This document shows positions 1 through 5,451 of a stretch of 7,336 bases of DNA, piece after piece. The notes beneath the pieces are model-generated. The model saw nothing but the letters and a program-made list of their open reading frames with translations. It had not been told where the DNA came from and ran no database searches. Each line of letters begins with the position of its first letter. The first letter of the stretch is position 1. The DNA lies in NCBI GenBank assembly GCA_910576875.1, contig CAJTKI010000070.1, positions 1 to 7,336 on the forward strand, written 5' to 3'. A program made the position numbers and the translations under genes. This stretch comes from an uncultured Christensenella sp. (GTDB lineage: Bacteria; Bacillota; Clostridia; Christensenellales; UBA3700).

Positions 1-305
1 AGATCACGGACGAAGAAGGCAACGTGCTGGAAGTGCCGACGCAAAGCAGTTCGGACATGTTTACGCACGGACAGACGGGCAATCCGGGAGATCCGAATAA
101 TCCCGATACGCCCGATCCGCCGACAACCGATCCGGACGCGCCGACTCAACCCGCGGGATCCGTAATTACGCGGGAAGATATTCGGTGGTTCCAGTACGCT
201 GCGATCGGGATCGGCGGAACGTTGGCGGCGATGACGCTGCTGATGTTTGCGATATGGATGACGATGCTGAGCATTCGGCGTATCCGCAAGAAAAAAGCGG
301 AATAA
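1..305 (+). CDS. C-terminal end of a membrane-anchored surface protein (5' truncated)
   Basis: The gene enters from the left edge. Its frame begins at base 3 and gives 100 residues before a TAA at 303-305. The GTG at 24 is in frame but is probably internal, because the frame is open to the edge and nothing like a ribosome binding site precedes it. About 20 polar residues come first, then a low-complexity linker rich in Pro, Asp, Thr and Asn (visible residues 27-50). A hydrophobic segment follows at about residues 65-90, and the protein ends in a basic tail (RRIRKKK). This is the architecture of an extracellular domain on a flexible stalk with a C-terminal membrane anchor and a cytoplasmic basic end. 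There is no LPxTG sorting motif. The functional domain lies outside the window, so the family cannot be named. Its nearest neighbour to the right is convergent. Confidence 0.8.
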   Translation, partial: ITDEEGNVLEVPTQSSSDMFTHGQTGNPGDPNNPDTPDPPTTDPDAPTQPAGSVITREDIRWFQYAAIGIGGTLAAMTLLMFAIWMTMLSIRRIRKKKAE

Positions 306-323
306 AATCGGTGTCATAAAAAC

Positions 324-353
324 TTTCAAACGTTCGAAGGCATATGGTACAAT
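324..353 (+). promoter_or_regulatory. Possible extended -10 promoter in the convergent intergenic region
   Basis: TACAAT at 348-353 matches the -10 consensus at 5 of 6 positions. It is preceded by TG at 345-346 with one intervening base, an extended -10 arrangement. A weak -35-like TTTCAA sits at 324-329, 18 bp upstream. The expected transcription start is near 360, just before the hairpin at 368-401. No recognisable long gene follows on this strand, so the product would be a short hairpin RNA or a transcript antisense to the oxidoreductase gene. It may be a chance match in AT-rich intergenic DNA. Confidence 0.3.
325..338. repeat. Near-palindrome of 14 bp
   Basis: TTCAAACGTTCGAA reads almost the same on both strands: 12 of 14 positions are symmetric around a central AACGTT. 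It overlaps the -35 region of the possible promoter at 324-353, so it could be a protein-binding site. Its function is unknown. Confidence 0.35.
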
Positions 354-367
354 TGCAATGAGACGAC

Positions 368-401
368 GACAGCGCCCGATCTTTATCGATCGGGCGCTGT
401 C
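368..401. terminator. Perfect 14-bp stem-loop between convergent genes, possible bidirectional terminator
   Basis: Bases 368-381 (GACAGCGCCCGATC) pair perfectly with 388-401 around a 6-nt loop. A looser outer pairing, AATTGCA at 351-357 with TGCAATT at 406-412, could extend the structure. It lies between the stop of the surface-protein gene (305) and the stop of the minus-strand oxidoreductase gene (479), the usual place for a shared terminator. Neither strand has a T run directly after the stem, so classical intrinsic termination would be weak. It could instead act as an RNA 3' end stabiliser or as the body of a small RNA. Confidence 0.45.
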
Positions 402-478
402 TCGATGCAATTTGACAACTCCATAATTCGCCGTATTTTACCGCCCTTACATACGCGTATTGCTGCGCCGCATAGGCG

Positions 479-1690
479 TCAGGGGCGATGCGGCTTGGGT
501 AGTTTGCCCATAAAGCAACGCGTGGGAGATTTTTCGATGACGAGTCCGCAATAGTTGCACATCACGCATTGACTGCGCGTGACGCGCCCTTCTTTGAGTT
601 TGCGCGCAAAGTTGGGTTCGCAGATAAACGGACGGCACATCGAAACCGCGTCGACGCCTTGTTCCAGAGCCGACTGCATGTCGTTCAGATCCGCGATGCC
701 GCCCACGCAGACGATATCGAGATCGACGGCGCGCTTGATTGCGAGCGCGGCGGGCAGATTGAAGTTGCGCAACGGTTTGGGTTGCGGAATCAACGGATTG
801 ACGGCGCTTGCGCAGGCGAGCGTCAAGCGGTTGAGCGCTTTGGGCATACTCGCGAGCGGCTCTCGATAACGGAAGATCGCCGGCATCGGAAAGCGGCGCG
901 AACGCATCGTATTCATGCCGTCCTGCACGCTGCCGCACGAAACTTCGATCGCGTCGATGCCGTAGTCGCGGAGCAGTCGGCAGACTTGGATCGCGTACGG
1001 AATCCGCATGCCGCGTTTGCGTCGATCGGTCGCGGACAATTTGATCCAGATCGGGAAGTCGCCGACGACGGCGCGCGCTTTGTCCAAGATGTCGCGCAGA
1101 ATGCGGCAACGGTTTTCCAAGGATCCGCCGTAGGCGTCTTTGCGTCGATTGCCGTTGGCGGAAATAAAGTCGTGCAACAGATAGCCGTGTCCCGCATGCA
1201 GTTGCACGCCGTCAAAGCCCGCGTCCCGCGCGGTCTCGATCGCACGCACAAAATCGTCCGTCGTCGCGAGGATCTCTTCGATCGACATCGCACGCGCTTT
1301 GTCGGGGTAGAGCAAGTGCCGTTTGGCGCTCGGCGCGAGTTTGCGCATGCCGATCGCTTTGCTCGACGTCTGACGCCCGCAATGCGCGATTTGGGCGACG
1401 ATCGGCGTGCCGCAGGCATGTACCGCGTCGGTCAGTTTGCGATATGCGTCCGCCGCGCCCGCGCCGTAGAGTTTGAGCGCGCGCGGATAGTTAGAGCATC
1501 CGACGTCATTGATCATCGCGTAGCCGGCGATGATGCATCCGACGTCGTTTTGCGCCAGATAACGGTATTTGCGGATCAGCATTTCGCTCGGGAATCCGGA
1601 TGCGTCCGCCAATCCGTCGTGCGTCGCGCTACGGATGATGCGATTGTTGATTGCGATTTTGCCGACGGTGCAAGGTTGAAAAAGTTGCAT
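479..1690 (-). CDS. Old yellow enzyme-family FMN oxidoreductase with Fe-S-type cysteine tail
   Basis: The 403-residue protein is a single TIM-barrel flavin oxidoreductase of the NADH:flavin oxidoreductase / 2,4-dienoyl-CoA reductase type, expected to reduce activated C=C bonds in the cytoplasm. Family landmarks are the N-terminal RIIRSATHDGLAD (residues 17-29), the active-site region AQIAHCGRQTS (99-109), HAGHGYLLHDFIS (165-177) followed by NRRKDAYGGSLENR (181-194), and the FMN-phosphate region VGGI (329-332) and RPFICEP (353-359). Cysteines 375, 378, 381 and 392 form a CxxCxxCx10C pattern, like the 4Fe-4S ligands of dienoyl-CoA reductase and trimethylamine dehydrogenase. The C-terminal FAD/NAD domains of those larger enzymes are absent. 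The start at 1690 is set by AGGAG at 1699-1703 with 8-nt spacing; the frame stays open upstream but runs antisense through the WYL gene. The gene lies 14 nt behind the regulator, so they are probably co-transcribed. The substrate is unknown. Confidence 0.92.
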   Translation of the reverse strand: MQLFQPCTVGKIAINNRIIRSATHDGLADASGFPSEMLIRKYRYLAQNDVGCIIAGYAMINDVGCSNYPRALKLYGAGAADAYRKLTDAVHACGTPIVAQIAHCGRQTSSKAIGMRKLAPSAKRHLLYPDKARAMSIEEILATTDDFVRAIETARDAGFDGVQLHAGHGYLLHDFISANGNRRKDAYGGSLENRCRILRDILDKARAVVGDFPIWIKLSATDRRKRGMRIPYAIQVCRLLRDYGIDAIEVSCGSVQDGMNTMRSRRFPMPAIFRYREPLASMPKALNRLTLACASAVNPLIPQPKPLRNFNLPAALAIKRAVDLDIVCVGGIADLNDMQSALEQGVDAVSMCRPFICEPNFARKLKEGRVTRSQCVMCNYCGLVIEKSPTRCFMGKLPKPHRP

Positions 1691-1698
1691 GTTCGATT

Positions 1699-1703
1699 CT
1701 CCT
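1699..1703 (-). promoter_or_regulatory. Ribosome binding site of the flavin oxidoreductase gene
   Basis: On the minus strand AGGAG stands 8 nt before the ATG at 1690. It fixes the start of a frame that is otherwise open for a further 200 codons upstream. It lies just after the stop of the WYL regulator gene (1705-1707), so the two genes may be translationally coupled. Confidence 0.8.
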
Positions 1704-1704
1704 G

Positions 1705-2634
1705 TCAATTGCGATCGGAATCCGTACGGTAGACGGAGCAGATGCTTTTGCAGACGCGTTGGATTTTTTGACGCAGCTGAGGCGGCGAAAGCACTTCGCA
1801 ATCGTCGCGGAACGATAAGATTTTGTTGAGCGTCGCGTCGTTGTCGGCGACGAGTCCCTGCGCGATCCAGCCGTCGCGATCGGACTTGCGCACCGCCTCG
1901 ACGCCGAGCCATTCTTCTACGTCGTAGCGCGCGCGTTCGCCGACGCGGAGCACGACGGAGATATCTTCGTGCACGAGCGGGGATTTGAGATCCCACGTGG
2001 TGTCGTATTCGCGCGGGACGAAGGTTTTGTCCGACGGCAAAATGTGCGTGATGCGGGACAGACGGAACATACGCATCTGTCTGCGCATCGTACACCATGC
2101 ATAGACGTACCACATGCCGTCGCCGTACACGAGCACGTACGGCTCGATCGTACGATCGGAGCGGTTGCCTGCGCGGTCGTGGTATGTGATGCGCAATAGT
2201 TTGCGCTGCGTGACCGCGCGGGTCAGGATCTCCATCTTGTTCTGCATCTTTTCGTGATTGCCCCAGTTGGATTTGTCGACGGCAAAGCATTCGTTGCCGT
2301 ATGCCTGTCCGCCGCGCGGGGTCTTGCTCATCGAAACGAGTTTGGATTTAAGTTTGGCGGCGGATTGTTTAAGCGGCAGCGTGTCCAGCGCGCTTTGGAG
2401 CAGTTGGAGTTCTTCCGCGTCGAGATACTGGGCGTGCAGTTTGAAATCTTCGCCGATCATGATGCCGCCGCCGCGACCCTTTTTGCAGACGACGGGAATG
2501 TGCGCATAGCTGAGCACGTCCACATAGCGATAGACGGTGCGTTCGGATATTTCCAATTTTTGCGCCAATTCTCGCGCGGTCATTTTGGGACAGTTGAGCA
2601 AGTCGATCAACATCGTAAAAATATCGGCTATCAT
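1705..2634 (-). CDS. HTH- and WYL-domain transcriptional regulator
   Basis: The 309-residue protein has an N-terminal winged helix-turn-helix of the DeoR/HTH_11 type (about residues 1-60; MTARELAQKLEISERTVYRYVDVL at 18-41, where TVYRYVDVL is the recognition helix). A WYL sensor domain follows (about 135-205), with the hallmark WYV (175-177) and FRLSRI (190-195), and then a C-terminal extension domain (about 220-300). WYL proteins bind DNA and sense a ligand, in some families nucleic acid or a nucleotide. The length is normal. The ATG at 2634 suits the family N-terminus. A perfect-consensus promoter puts +1 on that A, and only a weak AAGG lies upstream, so the mRNA is probably leaderless. The next ATG (2613) has no ribosome binding site and would trim the first helix. 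It heads an operon with the flavin oxidoreductase and is divergent from ruvA, so it is likely an autoregulator and local regulator. Confidence 0.9.
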   Translation of the reverse strand: MIADIFTMLIDLLNCPKMTARELAQKLEISERTVYRYVDVLSYAHIPVVCKKGRGGGIMIGEDFKLHAQYLDAEELQLLQSALDTLPLKQSAAKLKSKLVSMSKTPRGGQAYGNECFAVDKSNWGNHEKMQNKMEILTRAVTQRKLLRITYHDRAGNRSDRTIEPYVLVYGDGMWYVYAWCTMRRQMRMFRLSRITHILPSDKTFVPREYDTTWDLKSPLVHEDISVVLRVGERARYDVEEWLGVEAVRKSDRDGWIAQGLVADNDATLNKILSFRDDCEVLSPPQLRQKIQRVCKSICSVYRTDSDRN

Positions 2635-2640
2635 AACCTT

Positions 2641-2669
2641 ATTATATCGTTCGACGTGCGAAATGTCAA
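2641..2669 (-). promoter_or_regulatory. Consensus sigma-A promoter of the WYL regulator gene
   Basis: On the minus strand TTGACA (2669-2664), a 17-bp spacer (2663-2647) and TATAAT (2646-2641) match the housekeeping consensus at all 12 positions. Six bases (AAGGTT) separate the -10 box from the ATG at 2634. The usual 7-nt distance from the end of the -10 box to +1 therefore lands on the A of the start codon. The spacer holds a small inverted repeat, TTCG-ACGTG-CGAA (2650-2662). An unregulated perfect promoter would be very strong, which suggests repression by the gene's own product or another factor. Confidence 0.85.
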
Positions 2670-2703
2670 TCCGATATCCGCCCAAGCAGTTGACATTCGC
2701 GCG
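2655..2703. promoter_or_regulatory. Inverted repeat spanning the divergent promoters, candidate operator
   Basis: The left arm, read on the minus strand from 2669 to 2655, is TTGACATTTCGCACG. The right arm on the plus strand, 2690-2703, is TTGACATTCGCGCG. With a single 1-nt gap they agree at 13 of 14 positions, well past the shared -35 hexamers. The arms are 20 bp apart and a GATATC palindrome (2673-2678) lies between them. A dimeric or tetrameric regulator, possibly the adjacent WYL protein, could cover both -35 regions. The binding role is inferred; the symmetry is seen directly. Confidence 0.45.
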
Positions 2704-2718
2704 CAGAAAAACTATACT
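2690..2718 (+). promoter_or_regulatory. Sigma-A promoter of the ruvA-ruvB-queA-tgt operon
   Basis: TTGACA (2690-2695), a 17-bp spacer and TATACT (2713-2718) match 11 of 12 consensus positions. The -10 box is followed by six bases (GTAACC) and then the ruvA ATG at 2725, so the expected +1 is the A of the start codon. I see no LexA-type box (GAAC-N4-GTTC) in 2635-2724, so SOS control is not evident. Confidence 0.85.
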
Positions 2719-2724
2719 GTAACC

Positions 2725-3327
2725 ATGTATTATTCGATCCGCGGTAAAGTCGTTTATTATCGGGAAGGACAACTCGTCGTCGAGTGCGGCGGGGTTGCTT
2801 ACGATATTCACGTATCCAATTATACGCTGTCCAAATTGGGCAAGCAAGGCGAAGAAGCGACCGTGTACACGTATCTGCAAGTACAGCAGGATGCGGTGCG
2901 GTTGTTCGGATTTTACAGCAAAGAAGAAAAGGCGATGTTCGAGAAACTGATCACGATCAGCGGGGTCGGACCCAAAGTCGCGATGCAGATTCTTTCGGGC
3001 GTGGATCTGAGCACGCTTGCGATCAGCATCGTCGGCGGCGACGTGCGCGCGCTTGCCAAAATCAAGGGCATCGGCAAAAAGACCGCGGAACGCATCATTT
3101 TGGAACTGCGCGAAAAGATCGAAACGGACGTAGACGGCGCGCAGGAATGGATGCGCGTCGGCGCGGAAGCGCCGGGAACGGACGGCGTGTCGCAAGATGC
3201 GGTAATGGCGTTGGCGTCGTTGGGCATCAACCGCACGGAAGCGACCAAAGCGGTCGCCGCGGCGCGGGAAAAGACGGATAAGTTGGAACAAATCATTACA
3301 TTGGCATTGAGGAGTCTGGACAGATGA
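2725..3327 (+). CDS. ruvA: Holliday junction branch migration complex subunit RuvA
   Basis: RuvA tetramers bind the four-way Holliday junction and load RuvB rings for branch migration in recombinational repair. The 200-residue length is typical. Domain I is an OB fold (MYYSIRGKVVYY at the start, about residues 1-62, ending RLFGF at 59-63). Domain II carries two helix-hairpin-helix motifs, ISGVGPKVAMQIL (78-90) and IKGIGKKTAERI (113-124). A flexible linker (about 132-154) joins the RuvB-binding domain III (DAVMALASLGINRTEATKAV at 158-177). The acidic-pin position reads QQDA (54-57), where E. coli has REDA, so one acidic residue is replaced by Gln. The frame is open upstream to 2254, but that stretch is antisense to the WYL gene and the family N-terminus fits 2725. 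No Shine-Dalgarno sequence precedes it, and the promoter placement implies a leaderless mRNA. It overlaps ruvB by 4 nt (ATGA). Confidence 0.97.
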   Translation: MYYSIRGKVVYYREGQLVVECGGVAYDIHVSNYTLSKLGKQGEEATVYTYLQVQQDAVRLFGFYSKEEKAMFEKLITISGVGPKVAMQILSGVDLSTLAISIVGGDVRALAKIKGIGKKTAERIILELREKIETDVDGAQEWMRVGAEAPGTDGVSQDAVMALASLGINRTEATKAVAAAREKTDKLEQIITLALRSLDR

Positions 3328-4385
3328 GCGATTTCGAATTGGACGACGAACGGTTTATGTCCTCGATGCAGGGCACGTACGACGCGGACAACGAAAACAC
3401 GTTGCGCCCGCGTACGATGTCGGAATATGTCGGGCAGGAGAAGATTAAAGAAAACCTGGAAATCTATATCCGCGCCGCCGTCGCGCGCAAAGAGCCGTTG
3501 GATCACGTATTGCTGTACGGACCGCCCGGATTGGGCAAGACGACGCTCGCGCATATCATCGCCAGCGAAATGAAAGGTCAGATCCGCGTGACGTCCGGTC
3601 CCGCGATCGAAAAGGCGGGGGATCTGGCGGCGATATTGACCAATCTGGAAGAGAACGACGTGCTGTTTATCGACGAGATCCACCGTCTGAACCGCAACGT
3701 CGAGGAAGTATTGTATCCTGCCATGGAAGATTATGCGCTCGACTTCGTCGTCGGCAAGGGACCGAGCGCGCGCAGTATTCGTTTGACGTTGAACAAATTT
3801 ACGTTGATCGGCGCGACGACCAAAGCGGGCATGCTGACGTCGCCGTTGCGCGATCGCTTCGGGGTCAACTGTCGATTGGAAATGTACACGCCGAGCGAAT
3901 TGGCGAGCATCGTCAAGCGTTCCGCGGGACTGCTCAACGTCGGGATTACCGAAGAAGGCGCGATCGAAATCGCGCGTCGCAGTCGCGGGACTCCGCGTAT
4001 CGCGAACCGTTTGCTCAAACGCGTACGGGATTTTGCGGACGTCAAGGGCAGCGGCATCATTGATCCGGAAGTCGCCGATCACGCGCTGGGCAAGATGGAG
4101 ATCGATAAACTCGGACTGGATTTCGTCGATCGCAAGATTTTGTTGACGATCATCGATAAATTCGGCGGAGGTCCGGTCGGATTGGAGACGCTTGCGGCGT
4201 CGATCGGAGAGGACAGCGGCACGATCGAAGACGTGTACGAGCCGTATTTGATGCAGCTTACGTTTATCGCGCGTACGCCGCGCGGACGGATTTGTCTGCC
4301 CGATGCGTATCGGCATTTCGGGAGACAGGCGCCCGGAACCGCGTTCGAGCAACTCAGCTTGTTGGAGCCGAGCGATGGAGCGTAA
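3324..4385 (+). CDS. ruvB: Holliday junction DNA helicase RuvB
   Basis: This AAA+ ATPase forms hexameric rings that pump DNA through the RuvA-bound junction. The 353-residue protein has the complete motif set: Walker A GPPGLGKTT (66-74), Walker B LFIDEIHR (114-121), sensor 1 GATT (163-166), the arginine-finger segment SPLRDRFG (173-180), sensor 2 in RGTPRIANRLL (221-231), and the C-terminal winged helix (about 262-335) with GTIEDVYEPYL (299-309) and RTPRGR (317-322). The N-terminal lead before LRPRTMSEYVGQ is acidic and about 26 residues long. The start is supported by GAGGAG at 3309-3314 with 9-nt spacing and by the 4-nt ATGA overlap with ruvA, which suggests translational coupling and balanced RuvA:RuvB synthesis. 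The last 11 nt overlap queA. Confidence 0.98.
   Translation: MSDFELDDERFMSSMQGTYDADNENTLRPRTMSEYVGQEKIKENLEIYIRAAVARKEPLDHVLLYGPPGLGKTTLAHIIASEMKGQIRVTSGPAIEKAGDLAAILTNLEENDVLFIDEIHRLNRNVEEVLYPAMEDYALDFVVGKGPSARSIRLTLNKFTLIGATTKAGMLTSPLRDRFGVNCRLEMYTPSELASIVKRSAGLLNVGITEEGAIEIARRSRGTPRIANRLLKRVRDFADVKGSGIIDPEVADHALGKMEIDKLGLDFVDRKILLTIIDKFGGGPVGLETLAASIGEDSGTIEDVYEPYLMQLTFIARTPRGRICLPDAYRHFGRQAPGTAFEQLSLLEPSDGA
4364..4367 (+). promoter_or_regulatory. Ribosome binding site of queA, inside ruvB
   Basis: GGAG lies 7 nt before the ATG at 4375, within the last codons of ruvB. It decides the queA start against the upstream in-frame ATG at 4303, which lies deep inside the ruvB coding region and would add 24 residues unlike QueA. 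Confidence 0.75.
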
Positions 4386-5436
4386 TCAGGCGTCGCCGCA
4401 GTGGAAGACGGCGGATTTTGACTATGAATTGCCGAAAGAATTGATCGCGCAGACCCCGACGGAGCCGCGCGATCATGCCCGAATGCTTGTCTACCGTCGC
4501 GACGGACAGACGATCGAGCATAAATATTTTTACGATCTGGACAACTATTTGCGCGCGGGCGACGTGCTCGTGATCAACCGTACCAAGGTCATTCCGGCAA
4601 GACTGTTTGCGTCGCGCATGACGGACGGCGCGTCCAAAGAAAAAAATTGCGAAATCCTATTGCTCAAACGCTTGGATTATACGGACTGGGAATGCATTTG
4701 CCGTCCCGCGAAAAAACTCAAAGTCGGGACGCGACTGGAATTTTGCGACGAGCTGCATGCGACGGTGATCGGATACGGCGAAGAGGGTGTGCGCACGGTG
4801 CGCTTTGAATTCGACGGCGTGTTCGAGGACATTCTCGATCGGATCGGCAATATGCCGCTCCCGCCGTACATCACGCAAAAATTGCAGGACAAATCGCGTT
4901 ATCAAACCGTATACGGACGCATCGACGGATCCGCCGCCGCGCCGACCGCGGGATTGCATTTTACGCCGCAGATGTTGCAGCGACTGCGCGCGTCAGGCGT
5001 GCAGATCGTCGAAGTGTTGTTGCACGTAGGGTTGGGGACGTTCCGTCCGGTCAAGGAAGAATCCATCCTCGATCACAAGATGCACAGCGAATATTACGAG
5101 ATCGACGAGACCGCCGCCGCGCAGATCAACGCCGCGTTGGACGAGAATCGACGCGTGATCTGCGTCGGGACGACGAGCGTGCGCGTCGTGGAGAGCGTCG
5201 CGGACGAGAGCGGGCATGTGCGCGCGGGCAAGGGCGAGACGCGGATTTTTATCTATCCGGGGTATCGCTTCCGCGTCGTAAAAGGGTTGATCACCAATTT
5301 CCATTTGCCGCAATCGACGTTGATCATGCTCGTCAGCGCGTTTTTGGGCAGAGAAGAGACGCTGGCGCTGTATCGGGAAGCGGTGCGGGAGCGGTATCGT
5401 TTCTTTTCGTTCGGCGACGCGACGTTGTTGCTGTAA
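4375..5436 (+). CDS. queA: S-adenosylmethionine:tRNA ribosyltransferase-isomerase QueA
   Basis: QueA transfers and isomerises the ribosyl moiety of S-adenosylmethionine onto preQ1 already in tRNA (position 34 of Asp, Asn, His and Tyr tRNAs), giving epoxyqueuosine. The protein has 353 residues, normal for the family. Conserved blocks are FDYELPKELIAQTPTEPRDHARML (15-38), VINRTKVIPARL (66-77), the CRPAKKLKVG segment (109-118), PLPPYI (161-166), SAAAPTAGLHFTPQML (186-201), LLHVGLGTFRPV (215-226), GTTSVRVVES (265-274) and TNFHLPQSTLIMLVSAFLG (307-325). The Val-Val after TTSVR, where Thr-Leu is common, is a mild variation. The start at 4375 has GGAG 7 nt upstream and overlaps ruvB by 11 nt. tgt, which acts one step earlier in the pathway, follows after 15 nt, so the two are almost certainly co-expressed. 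Confidence 0.97.
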   Translation: MERNQASPQWKTADFDYELPKELIAQTPTEPRDHARMLVYRRDGQTIEHKYFYDLDNYLRAGDVLVINRTKVIPARLFASRMTDGASKEKNCEILLLKRLDYTDWECICRPAKKLKVGTRLEFCDELHATVIGYGEEGVRTVRFEFDGVFEDILDRIGNMPLPPYITQKLQDKSRYQTVYGRIDGSAAAPTAGLHFTPQMLQRLRASGVQIVEVLLHVGLGTFRPVKEESILDHKMHSEYYEIDETAAAQINAALDENRRVICVGTTSVRVVESVADESGHVRAGKGETRIFIYPGYRFRVVKGLITNFHLPQSTLIMLVSAFLGREETLALYREAVRERYRFFSFGDATLLL

Positions 5437-5451
5437 GGACAAGGGGAGTAT

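Noticed and set aside
412..439. TTGACA (412-417) with TATTTT (434-439) as a + strand promoter
   Set aside because: The -10 match is poor, the spacer is 16 bp, and there is no gene downstream on this strand: it would point into the 3' end of the oxidoreductase gene.
451..460. ATACGCGTAT 10-bp palindrome downstream of the oxidoreductase gene
   Set aside because: It is too short and isolated to support a function; such palindromes occur by chance in this CG-rich sequence.
569..1732. A 387-codon open frame on the + strand opposite the oxidoreductase gene
   Set aside because: It lies antisense to a gene with clear family motifs, has no ribosome binding site, and its translation is Arg-rich without recognisable domains. 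It arises because CGA/TCG-rich coding sequence contains few stops on the reverse strand.
1691..2290. A 200-codon in-frame extension of the oxidoreductase start
   Set aside because: It reads through the WYL gene in another frame, whereas AGGAG 8 nt before 1690 and the family N-terminus fix the start.
2254..2724. A 157-codon in-frame N-terminal extension of ruvA
   Set aside because: It runs antisense through the WYL regulator, RuvA proteins normally begin at MYY-like positions matching 2725, and a near-consensus promoter lies directly before that ATG.
2913..4352. A 479-codon open frame on the minus strand opposite ruvA and ruvB
   Set aside because: It is a compositional shadow of ruvA and ruvB, which are certain from their motifs. 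No promoter or ribosome binding site supports it.
5437..5451. A preQ1 riboswitch for the queuosine genes
   Set aside because: The queA-tgt gap is 15 nt and ruvA has no leader, so there is no room for an aptamer.
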